Source of the DNA: Trueperaceae bacterium | GTDB lineage: Bacteria; Deinococcota; Deinococci; Deinococcales; Trueperaceae | Assembly: GCA_002707365.1 (NCBI GenBank) | Contig: PAMQ01000015.1 | Span: 81,024 to 145,023, forward strand | Length of the DNA: 64,000 nucleotides | Direction of reading: 5' to 3' | Part shown: one piece after another, positions 18,029-25,521 of the stretch | How positions within the stretch are numbered: the stretch's first letter is position 1 | How the letters are laid out: every line of letters starts with the position of its first letter | Notes under the pieces: model-generated | The model's database searches: none | Told to the model about the DNA's origin: nothing | The model's input: the letters and a program-made list of their open reading frames with translations, nothing else | Program-made: the position numbers and the translations under genes

Positions 18029-18985
18029 GTGACAAAAACCGCAACGTTTTTCCAAAATCGAATCAAGAACGGGGCTATCCTAGCCCCCATGGCAGGATTT
18101 ACTGACGCTCCTTTCAGGAAAATCTGCCGAGAGTTCGGTAGCTCGTATGCAGTAACGGAAATGGTAAGCGCAAAGATGTTAGTTTCCGGACAACAAAGTG
18201 GAATTAAGGTCGGTGCACCTTATCCCGGGGAGCCAGATCTAGTTATACAAATTTTTGCCGCCGACCCACAACTAGCAGCTGAAGCTGCTAGGATTTTATC
18301 AAAAAAGTACAATCCGGTTGCTTTCGATTTGAACATGGGCTGCCCAGTGAAAAAAATAGTCAACAAAGGTTGCGGCTCAGCTCTCATGCGTGATCTTGGC
18401 CTCGCTAGTTCTATAGTACGAGCCCTGGTAAACTCAGTAGACATCCCAGTCAGCGCCAAAATGCGTTTAGGGTTTGACGCTGTTAATGTTATAGAAGCTG
18501 CGAAAGCGGTTGTAGATGCAGGCGTTTCAGCTATTGCCGTACACGGCAGAACGGCCACTCAGAAATACTATGGTGAAGCTAATTGGGACGAAATAGCCAA
18601 GGTTGCTGAAGCAGTTAATGTACCAGTCATCGGTTCAGGCGATATAAACTCCCCTGCCAGCTTTAAGGAACAACGAAAGAAGGGACTGGGCGTAATGATT
18701 GCCCGGGGAAGTCTTGGGAGGCCCTGGATTTTTGGTGAAGTACAAGGTGACGCGGCTCCAACCTTGGGGGAGGTAGTCCGACTCGCATACCGCCACATTC
18801 GATTAAACGCTGATTGGTATGGCGAGCAGCGTGGCGTTAAAATGCTTCGCGGACAACTGGGTCGCTACTTCTCCTCTTTTAGAGAAGGGCCGTCCCTCAA
18901 ACCTCATCTAGTCCGGGTGTCGTCAATTAATGACTTTGTAAACCTGATGAAAAGTCAATTTTCAACTAACCTACTCAGCGATTAA
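18029..18985 (+). CDS. dus: tRNA-dihydrouridine synthase (DusB-like)
   Basis: An FMN enzyme that reduces uridines in tRNA D-loops to dihydrouridine. The protein has 318 aa. Visible are APMAGFTDAPFRKICREFG, EMVSAKMLV, the catalytic cysteine in LNMGCPVKKIVNKGCGSALM, AKMRLGF, AVHGRTATQKYYGEANW and the FMN phosphate site IARGSLGRPWIF. GTG 18029 is chosen because a leaderless -10 box ends 7 nt before it. Transcribed alone, divergently from efp. The specific uridine target cannot be assigned from sequence. Confidence 0.94.
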   Translation: MTKTATFFQNRIKNGAILAPMAGFTDAPFRKICREFGSSYAVTEMVSAKMLVSGQQSGIKVGAPYPGEPDLVIQIFAADPQLAAEAARILSKKYNPVAFDLNMGCPVKKIVNKGCGSALMRDLGLASSIVRALVNSVDIPVSAKMRLGFDAVNVIEAAKAVVDAGVSAIAVHGRTATQKYYGEANWDEIAKVAEAVNVPVIGSGDINSPASFKEQRKKGLGVMIARGSLGRPWIFGEVQGDAAPTLGEVVRLAYRHIRLNADWYGEQRGVKMLRGQLGRYFSSFREGPSLKPHLVRVSSINDFVNLMKSQFSTNLLSD

Positions 18986-19047
18986 TAAACCGTAAGCCGA
19001 CCCTAATTTAGCGATCACGCCTAAACAATTACTCCGTAACCGTTGCA

Positions 19048-19056
19048 TGCTATAAT
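19048..19056 (+). promoter_or_regulatory. extended -10 promoter of the sphingolipid-like operon
   Basis: TGCTATAAT is a perfect extended -10 element, with a weak TTACTC -35 at 19029-19034 (16-bp spacer). The start near 19063 leaves a leader of about 34 nt containing GGAGGGG (19087-19093) ahead of TTG 19097. Confidence 0.65.
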
Positions 19057-19096
19057 CTCTGCCAATATACCTATTCTCGCGACATTGGAGGGGCAG

Positions 19097-20347
19097 TTGT
19101 CGGACGCGACCAACATCAAAACACGGGATGCCTTGGAAGCTCAATTCCGTCACGACCTAGATAATCACGAAGACGTTTTCCGAAAAGCTTTCGACTTCAC
19201 GCGAGCTGAGGAATTAGAGGCCCTGGGGTTGCACCCTTATTTCAAACCTATCTCCTCGCAAAATGGCGGACTCGTAACCATCGATGGCCATGAGATGGTG
19301 ATAACCGGATCGAACGACTACTTAGGCCTAACTCAAGACACTCGCCTCAAAGAGGCTGCCCGCGAAGTGCTAAATGCCTTTGGAACTAGTTGTACGGGAT
19401 CACGATTCCTGACTGGCACATTAAGCCTACACGAAATCCTTGAAGAGAAACTTGCAGGTTTTCTGGAGAAGGAATCTGCCCTTACTTTTAGCGCTGGATA
19501 TTTAGGCTGCTTATCAGTATTGAGCGCTCTTGCTGGCCGGCGTGACATCATGTACTTTGACCGCGAAAATCATGCTTCTCTATACGATGGGGCGAGACTA
19601 TCTTTCGCAACTTTACGAAAATTCGACCATAGCGACCTAGACCATCTAGAAAGCTTGCTCAAAAAGGACATTGCCAAGCCAGGTGGTCGACTAATTGTTA
19701 CCGACGGAGTGTTCTCGATGATGGGACACATCGCTAATTTACCGGGGATAATTGAAATTGCCCGGCGCTACGGCGCACGTGTAATTGTAGACGATGCTCA
19801 TGCCATCGGAGTTCTCGGTAACAAGGGGCGTGGTACAGCTGAGCATTTTGGCCTGGAGGAAGAGGTTGACCTCATACTAGGTACGTTTTCAAAAAGCCTT
19901 GGAAGCGTAGGGGGCTTTATGGCAGGCGAGAAAAAAGTTATTAGCTTCGTTAAACACCATTCTCGGCCTTTCATATTCACTGCGGCTCTCCCTGCAATGC
20001 AAATGGCTGCAGCCTTAAAGGCCTTAGAAATAATGTCATCTGAACCCGAACACCGCAAGATCCTGTGGACTAACGTCCATTTCTTGCAAGACGGATTGTC
20101 CCAACTGGGTTTTGATACTTTAGGAACTGAAACCCCGATAGTGCCCGTCCTTATTGGAGACGATGAAATAGCGTTCAAGGTTTGGCGGGGCTTGTGGGAA
20201 GAAGGCATCTTCACCACCCCAGCGGTTTCACCCGCTGTTGACAATGCAATCATACGAACCAGCGTTAACGCGAACCACACTCAAGATCAACTAGATAGGC
20301 TACTTAATGCCTTTGAAGTAGTAGGGCGTAAGTACGGGGTTATTTGA
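19097..20347 (+). CDS. spt: Serine palmitoyltransferase-like alpha-oxoamine synthase
   Basis: A PLP enzyme predicted to condense serine with a fatty acyl thioester to 3-ketosphinganine, the first step of sphingolipid synthesis. From TTG 19097 (GGAGGGG just upstream) it has 416 aa. His159 (ENHAS), Asp232 and His235 (VDDAHAIG) and the PLP lysine Lys266 in GTFSKSLGSVGGF fall almost exactly where bacterial SPT has them (Sphingomonas: 159, 231, 234, 265). The FSKS motif and LGLHPYF-x-PIS start favour SPT over KBL, BioF or ALAS, which have LGKA. The upstream ATG at 19043 lies before the predicted transcription start and is rejected. It overlaps the next gene by 4 nt. An acyltransferase and a reductase gene downstream support the role. 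Confidence 0.85.
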   Translation: MSDATNIKTRDALEAQFRHDLDNHEDVFRKAFDFTRAEELEALGLHPYFKPISSQNGGLVTIDGHEMVITGSNDYLGLTQDTRLKEAAREVLNAFGTSCTGSRFLTGTLSLHEILEEKLAGFLEKESALTFSAGYLGCLSVLSALAGRRDIMYFDRENHASLYDGARLSFATLRKFDHSDLDHLESLLKKDIAKPGGRLIVTDGVFSMMGHIANLPGIIEIARRYGARVIVDDAHAIGVLGNKGRGTAEHFGLEEEVDLILGTFSKSLGSVGGFMAGEKKVISFVKHHSRPFIFTAALPAMQMAAALKALEIMSSEPEHRKILWTNVHFLQDGLSQLGFDTLGTETPIVPVLIGDDEIAFKVWRGLWEEGIFTTPAVSPAVDNAIIRTSVNANHTQDQLDRLLNAFEVVGRKYGVI

Positions 20348-21468
20348 GCTTCGAGGCCACTGTGACAAAAGTTCAGCCGGTAACTACGCGGAGGGATCTT
20401 AACCGCTTTGTTATGTTTCCCTACGAGTTCTACGCTTCTGACTCAGCCTGGGTCCCCCCATTAAGGATGACTGCATTCGACACTTTCAGGCCGAACAAGA
20501 ATCCGTTTTACCAATACGGTTCGATGGAGCTTTATCTGGCTGTCCGAAACAACAAGGTCGTAGGGCGTATTGCTGCTATCGAAAACCCCCGCCACAACGA
20601 TACGCATGGGGAAAATATGGCTTTCTTTGGCTTTTTTGAAGCACAAGATGAAACTGCTGCACAAGCATTATTGGAAATAACCGAGCATACCGCTCGTCAA
20701 AAGGGACGACTCGCAATCCGCGGCCCCGTTAATCCAACGATGGACGAAGGAGCGGGATTCCAAATCAATGCGTTCGACACTACCCCGTACCTTATGACGC
20801 CACATAGCCCTGAAGCCTACCTAGGTTATATGGAAATGTTTGGTTACAAAAAGACCAAAGACCTTTACGCATGGCGTTACATCAGTCTCGGCGGCATGGG
20901 AGAACGATTATCACGCCTTGCCGAAAGAGTTAAAAAGCGCTATGCAGTGACTGTACGACCTGCAGACCTAAAGAATTACAAAAGCGAGGTGGCCTTGCTT
21001 CGTCAACTCTATAACAAAGCCTGGGAAAAAAACTGGGGTTTTGTCAAAATGACTGAGGCTGAACTAGACCAACTGGCAAACGATTTAAAGTTGATTCTTG
21101 ACCCCAACATTGCCCTGTTCGCTGAATATGAAGGCGAGGTGGTCTGTTTAGCAATCGCATTGCCTGACATCAACCTCGTATTAAAACGCATGGGAGGACG
21201 ATTGTTGCCATTCGGGTTTATGCACCTACTCAATCGGAAGAAGATCATTAACCGAGCGCGTCTCCCTATCCTGGGTGTGCTGCCAGAATACCGTCAGCGA
21301 GGATTCGAATTGGTGATGATAGACGAGATAGCTAAGCGGGGGCAAGCAACCTACCATGAAGCTGAGTGCTCATGGATACTCGAAGATAACGATCCGATGA
21401 ATAAGGGGATAGCTGCCACCGGAGCCTCTCTCTATAAAACATACCGGATATTTCAAAAAGCCCTTTAG
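20344..21468 (+). CDS. BcerS/YghO-like GNAT N-acyltransferase (candidate ceramide synthase)
   Basis: A 374-aa acyl-CoA N-acyltransferase-fold protein of the YghO-type family (PTHR41368), which includes the Caulobacter ceramide synthase bCerS. Shared blocks are FPYEFYASDSAWVPPL near 24-39, NPFYQYGSMELYLAVR, VGRIAAIENPRHND, NMAFFGFFE and RGPVNPTMDEGAGFQ. C-terminal LGVLPEYRQRGFELVMID resembles the GNAT acyl-CoA loop. It would acylate the amine made by the preceding synthase. Its TTG start overlaps the spt stop (ttga); GTG 20362 is an alternative. Placement between spt and an NAD-dependent reductase matches known bacterial ceramide loci. The acyl donor is unknown. Confidence 0.8.
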   Translation: MSFEATVTKVQPVTTRRDLNRFVMFPYEFYASDSAWVPPLRMTAFDTFRPNKNPFYQYGSMELYLAVRNNKVVGRIAAIENPRHNDTHGENMAFFGFFEAQDETAAQALLEITEHTARQKGRLAIRGPVNPTMDEGAGFQINAFDTTPYLMTPHSPEAYLGYMEMFGYKKTKDLYAWRYISLGGMGERLSRLAERVKKRYAVTVRPADLKNYKSEVALLRQLYNKAWEKNWGFVKMTEAELDQLANDLKLILDPNIALFAEYEGEVVCLAIALPDINLVLKRMGGRLLPFGFMHLLNRKKIINRARLPILGVLPEYRQRGFELVMIDEIAKRGQATYHEAECSWILEDNDPMNKGIAATGASLYKTYRIFQKAL

Positions 21469-21469
21469 C

Positions 21470-22192
21470 GTGCAAATCTTTAGGGATCTAGCACAAGATC
21501 TGAGTCAATTATTCCCTAGAAATTCTTCGAAACTTTGGTACACGTTATTAGCAGCAATCTTGCTTCAAATCGCCTTCTGGTATCTAGCTACACCAGGACC
21601 GAACCTAATTAGTTTTGAACCACGCAACTTTAGGTCAGCGATAACTAGTGTGGCTTGGAGCATACTTTTACTATGGTTTGTGCCCAAAATACTGACTGGA
21701 CCCCTAGGACTAACCCGCAAGCGTCTCGGCTTGGCCTTAGGCGACTATCAAGCAGGATCAATTATAGTCTTTTTTGGCGGGGGTTTAGCCCTTGTACTTA
21801 TGAGACTCGCTTCAGCTGACCCCGCCATACAAGCTACTTACCCCTGGCCAGGAAGCTCCGCTGGTAGCTCCCTGCAAGCGCTCGTCATTTGGGCTGGATT
21901 CTATATCCTCTACTACGCTTCTTTCGAATTCTTTTATCGTGGGTTCTTACTTAGGACTCTCGAGAGAGCTCTCGGACTTATACCGGCAATATGGCTCCAA
22001 GCTTTTGCTGCTACCGTCGTTCATTTTGGAAAACCGTTTGCTGAAACAATTGCGGCATTTCCGGCAAGCCTACTGTTTGCTGTGATAGCAGTCAGAACAA
22101 AATCCTTATTCTACCCAGTAGCCTTGCACTTCATTGTTGGAATCAGCATTGATATTTTCTCTCTCGCTCGTAAGGGCCAACTTTTTCCATGA
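21470..22192 (+). CDS. CPBP-family (CAAX protease/bacteriocin-processing type) membrane protein
   Basis: A 240-aa polytopic protein with about six to seven hydrophobic segments and a C-terminal CPBP/Abi domain (PF02517). The motif normally EExxxR reads FEFFYRG here, so the first glutamate is missing. The second motif AATVVHFGKPF retains the histidine, and LHFIVG near the end gives another. Loss of the first Glu makes proteolysis doubtful; a non-proteolytic lipid or membrane role is possible. GTG 21470 is one base after the preceding stop, and the end overlaps the next ATG by 4 nt, so it belongs firmly to the sphingolipid-like operon. Confidence 0.8.
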   Translation: MQIFRDLAQDLSQLFPRNSSKLWYTLLAAILLQIAFWYLATPGPNLISFEPRNFRSAITSVAWSILLLWFVPKILTGPLGLTRKRLGLALGDYQAGSIIVFFGGGLALVLMRLASADPAIQATYPWPGSSAGSSLQALVIWAGFYILYYASFEFFYRGFLLRTLERALGLIPAIWLQAFAATVVHFGKPFAETIAAFPASLLFAVIAVRTKSLFYPVALHFIVGISIDIFSLARKGQLFP

Positions 22193-23166
22193 AGATCCTA
22201 GTTTCAGGGGCCCACGGTTTTATTGGAAGCCATATCGTCCAACACCTTCTCAAAGCTGGCTCTGAGGTTATAGCCCTTGTATCTCCTTGGGGTAGTACGA
22301 GAAACCTCGAAGCAGACTCATGCCACCCTGCTCTAACTATAGTTTACGGTGATATCACTGATCCCATATCACTCCGTAACATACCGAAACACACGGTTGT
22401 TATACATGCTGCAGCTCGAGTTGCGGATTGGGGAAGCAGTAATCTCACCGAAAAGGTTAACGTTAATGGGACCTGGAACCTTTTGCGCCGCGCTGAAGAA
22501 TTAGGGGTCACTCGATTTGTACTCATCAGTAGCGTTGCGGTACACAGATACACTGGCTTTAAGAATGCTGATCCTAGATCAGTTCCAAGGGATCGCCACT
22601 CTCTCCCTTATGCGCGCTCTAAAATCCAAGCTGAAGATATCGTACTGACATCGCACTCGCTCGAAGGGGTAGTTATTCGTCCTGGCTTATGGCCATTTGG
22701 CCCAAGGGATCCTCAGTTTTCTCGGATCCTTTCCGCCTTACAGAAAGGACGACTCCCTGTAGTCAATTCAGGAAAAGCAGTGATTAATACGGCTTACGTA
22801 GAAAATCTCGTACACGGAATAGAACTAGCGACATATCGCCCTGAAGCAGTTGGAAAAACTTATGTAATAGCAGATGAGGGAGCGCCAAGCTGGGCGCAAC
22901 TCTTTAAGAATATTGCTGATCAAGTTGGCTGCCCAACCCCGCAAGTTTCGATCCCCGGATGGCTAGCAAGTCCAGCTGGCATTGTAATGGAAAAGTTGTT
23001 TGCACTTGTTAGTCCATCAACCGAGCCCCCACTTACTGGCTATCGAGGACAACTCATGCTACGGAACGTGCACTTTGATATAACCTGCACAAGGAGGGAA
23101 CTAGGTTATCATCCAAAGATTCCCTGGCAAGAGGGAATAAGGAGAACCTTGGAGGCAGTCATTTAA
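22189..23166 (+). CDS. NAD(P)-dependent epimerase/reductase, CerR-like candidate
   Basis: An extended short-chain dehydrogenase of 325 aa. The nucleotide-binding GAHGFIGSH is at 7-15, DIT at the adenine site, HAAARV near 73-78, Ser114/115, and the catalytic pair Tyr141 and Lys145 is in YARSK. The 3-beta-HSD/dihydroflavonol-reductase flavour and the position two genes after the acyltransferase suggest reduction of the 3-keto group of an acylated ketosphinganine, as CerR does in Caulobacter. Sequence alone cannot exclude a sugar-nucleotide epimerase. ATG 22189 overlaps the preceding stop (atga), so translation is coupled. It is followed by a 112-bp gap with the next promoter. Confidence 0.8.
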   Translation: MKILVSGAHGFIGSHIVQHLLKAGSEVIALVSPWGSTRNLEADSCHPALTIVYGDITDPISLRNIPKHTVVIHAAARVADWGSSNLTEKVNVNGTWNLLRRAEELGVTRFVLISSVAVHRYTGFKNADPRSVPRDRHSLPYARSKIQAEDIVLTSHSLEGVVIRPGLWPFGPRDPQFSRILSALQKGRLPVVNSGKAVINTAYVENLVHGIELATYRPEAVGKTYVIADEGAPSWAQLFKNIADQVGCPTPQVSIPGWLASPAGIVMEKLFALVSPSTEPPLTGYRGQLMLRNVHFDITCTRRELGYHPKIPWQEGIRRTLEAVI

Positions 23167-23263
23167 GAACTATTACTCCGAATGAACCCTCTATGGATAT
23201 TTAGTGTTTATATTTCGACGGACAACGCGATTGAATGGGGATAGCTTAATCACCTAAAAACTT

Positions 23264-23272
23264 TGATAATTT
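23264..23272 (+). promoter_or_regulatory. extended -10 box of the glycosyltransferase gene
   Basis: TGATAATTT (TGn plus TANNNT) ends 6 nt before ATG 23279. This is close to the 7-nt leaderless spacing seen elsewhere in the window. No Shine-Dalgarno is visible. Confidence 0.5.
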
Positions 23273-23278
23273 CACCCT

Positions 23279-24460
23279 ATGAACCGACCCAAGCCTCGCA
23301 TCCTTTTCGCTACAATCTCTGCTGGCGGATCACACGTCAGTTCCGCAACAGCTATGGCCGAAGCCGTCAGCCGTGACTACCCTCAAGTTGATGTGCAAGT
23401 AGACGAGTTAATGATCGATTATGGCTTTCAAAAACAGGATAGACGACACAAAAATGCTTGGAAATACGCCCTCATGAATCCTTGGTCAATTGTATGGGGT
23501 CAGCTCCTTGTAGATCGCTTTCCTTCTGCGACAGTTTCTATTCAAAGGAGACTTCTTCGTTCTTTCGCAGAGGTAGCCTCCCAACGTCTCGCCACTGATC
23601 AGCCAGACTTGGTGGTGGCTAACCACGCCTGGCTTACCGTGGCCCTTACTCTTGCACAAACAACTTTTGGACTTAACCTTCCCGTCCTAACCTTCGAAAC
23701 ATCAACCATAAATGCCAATGGCCTTTGGGCTGATAAAAATGCAGAAAGATTCATAGTGGGTAGTGCAATATCTAAACAAAGACTCCATCACTTAGGAATT
23801 AGAGAAGACCGTATCGATGTGGTTGGGTACCCTGTAAGAAGAGCTTTCCTTGAAGCTCCTGGAAAAACCGAAGCGCGAGACGCTTTAGGCTTGGACAACC
23901 GATTTACCATCTTGATAGCATTAGGTGGAGAGGGTGTTGGAGGAAAATCTGAACGTTTAGTCGAAATCCTAATGAACATACGTCCTAACCTTCAGATTGT
24001 AGTGGTCGCAGGACGCAACAAAGCTCTATGCGAAGTTCTGGAAAAAAAGTATCTTGGGAAACCGGACTTACGGGTTACAGGATTCACCGACAATATGGCT
24101 ACCTACGTCGCTGCAAGCGATATCACCATCGCCAAAACAGGACCAGCGACAGTATATGAAATCCTTGCTGTCGGTCGTCCGATTATTGCCACATCGAGGT
24201 TTGGCGGGGTTGAAAACGTATTAATAGATTTTCTCGAACAAAAAGGACTAGGTCACTATGCTCCCGACGCGAATACTTTAATCTCAACAATCAATAATTA
24301 TCAAACCTCACTAGAGACACGTAAGGCCTTTGCCTCTGGTGCTTCAGCCCTAGATTTCGGTGGGATGAGCTCACGTATAGCCCAATACATTTATCACTAT
24401 GCAGTCAACCGTAGAGTTGACATAAGTGTAGTCGGGCAGGGCCTTCCATTGGTACGGTAA
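23279..24460 (+). CDS. MGDG-synthase/UgtP-type lipid glycosyltransferase
   Basis: A 393-aa two-domain glycosyltransferase (GT28, GT-B fold). The N-terminus ILFATISAGGSHVSSATAMAEAV is the MGDG-synthase domain (PF06925), which binds the lipid acceptor. The C-terminal domain has LIALGGEGVGGKSERLV, VVVAGRN, VTGFTDNM and the donor-site KTGPATVYEILAVGRPII. Relatives add sugars to diacylglycerol on the inner membrane face. Here, next to a candidate ceramide operon, the acceptor could be ceramide, which is inference. A flippase-like gene follows after 3 nt, so synthesis and membrane translocation may be coupled. Sugar specificity cannot be read. Confidence 0.87.
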   Translation: MNRPKPRILFATISAGGSHVSSATAMAEAVSRDYPQVDVQVDELMIDYGFQKQDRRHKNAWKYALMNPWSIVWGQLLVDRFPSATVSIQRRLLRSFAEVASQRLATDQPDLVVANHAWLTVALTLAQTTFGLNLPVLTFETSTINANGLWADKNAERFIVGSAISKQRLHHLGIREDRIDVVGYPVRRAFLEAPGKTEARDALGLDNRFTILIALGGEGVGGKSERLVEILMNIRPNLQIVVVAGRNKALCEVLEKKYLGKPDLRVTGFTDNMATYVAASDITIAKTGPATVYEILAVGRPIIATSRFGGVENVLIDFLEQKGLGHYAPDANTLISTINNYQTSLETRKAFASGASALDFGGMSSRIAQYIYHYAVNRRVDISVVGQGLPLVR

Positions 24461-24463
24461 CTC

Positions 24464-25471
24464 GTGCTACGTCTATGGCAAGCAATATCCATATCCCTGG
24501 TTCTGGGGATTCTTAGTCTATGGATAGTACTACCCAATCTTTCCCTCACGGAAATTCGAAACTCAGTAGCTGATTTCGACATCCGCCTTATACCCGGAAT
24601 CATTAGCTTAATAATTTCTTGGTGGATTACTGCTGGCCTTAGAACCATCGCACTAGCTTCGAGAGTTGGTAATCGCCTCAACTTATGGCAGGCAGTACAA
24701 ACACACGTTTTTGGTGTCTTCAGCTCCACAATCACGCCAGCTGGCGGAGGAAATTCATTCGGAATCGCTTTCCTCTTAAATCGTTTTGGCCTAAGCCCCC
24801 AAAACGCTACAGCCGTAACAGTCATGACCCTTGTTGGTGACATGACATTTTTTGCCTGGGCAGTTCCTGCGGCTTTCGTACTTTTAACAAAAAGGGGATT
24901 AAGCCTCCCAATAGACAACCTACCCCTCTTTATTCTAGGTCTATCCGCACTATCTCTCACCGTAAGCTATATCCTGGTATTTCGACTTCCGCTTACAACC
25001 CGGCTCGTAGCCCGATTAATTAGTTTTCCTTTATTTAGAAAATTACAACCACGAAGCAATGTTTTTCTCACGCAATTAGGATTGGCTAGCGAACGATTTT
25101 CGACTGTCTCCTGGACTTGGCACGTAGGGTTTCACGTTCTCTCAGCTTTCACAAGATTGCTGTACTTTTCGATATTTATCCTAATCCTCATCGCTCTAGG
25201 CCTAAACATTCCCCATCTATCAATTTATGCGTTACAGGTGGTAATTCACAATTTTGCTTTTGTTGTACCTAGCCCGGGAGCTAGTGGTTATCAAGAAATA
25301 GCTATGACTTATGCCCTAAAAGGGCAAGTACCCTCAGGACTGCTGAGTGCCACAATACTGGTTTGGCGCTTATGCAACCACTATCTTTACTTTCTCATTG
25401 GACCACTATTAGGAGGCCTTGCTCTCCTAACTAAGCGATCCATTAAAACAACTGACCCTACTTCTACCTAA
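24464..25471 (+). CDS. Flippase-like membrane protein (LPG-synthase TM domain, UPF0104)
   Basis: A 335-aa integral membrane protein with about eight hydrophobic helices, of the family sharing the MprF/AglD transmembrane domain (PF03706). Conserved segments are TPAGGGNSFGIAFLLNRFG near 89-107 and the late PSPGASGYQEIAMTYAL near 267-283. There is no soluble catalytic domain, so lipid movement or accessory glycosylation is more likely than aminoacyl transfer. GTG 24464 starts 3 nt after the glycosyltransferase stop, suggesting that it handles that enzyme's product. Confidence 0.82.
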   Translation: MLRLWQAISISLVLGILSLWIVLPNLSLTEIRNSVADFDIRLIPGIISLIISWWITAGLRTIALASRVGNRLNLWQAVQTHVFGVFSSTITPAGGGNSFGIAFLLNRFGLSPQNATAVTVMTLVGDMTFFAWAVPAAFVLLTKRGLSLPIDNLPLFILGLSALSLTVSYILVFRLPLTTRLVARLISFPLFRKLQPRSNVFLTQLGLASERFSTVSWTWHVGFHVLSAFTRLLYFSIFILILIALGLNIPHLSIYALQVVIHNFAFVVPSPGASGYQEIAMTYALKGQVPSGLLSATILVWRLCNHYLYFLIGPLLGGLALLTKRSIKTTDPTST

Positions 25472-25508
25472 CTTCTGATGTTATATGGGTACCTATCGCC
25501 TTGTAGAG

Positions 25509-25514
25509 TAAACT
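25509..25514 (+). promoter_or_regulatory. leaderless -10 box of the FtsX-type permease
   Basis: TAAACT (TANNNT) ends exactly 7 nt before ATG 25522. No Shine-Dalgarno is present. Confidence 0.6.
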
Positions 25515-25521
25515 GCAAACC

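Noticed and set aside
19043-19096. An ATG start for the SPT-like protein at 19043
   Set aside because: It lies before a perfect extended -10 element (19048-19056); TTG 19097 has a strong ribosome site.
19097-20347. Assignment of the synthase as KBL (2-amino-3-ketobutyrate ligase) or BioF
   Set aside because: Its PLP motif is GTFSKS rather than LGKA, its N-terminus is SPT-like, and no tdh or bio genes are adjacent.
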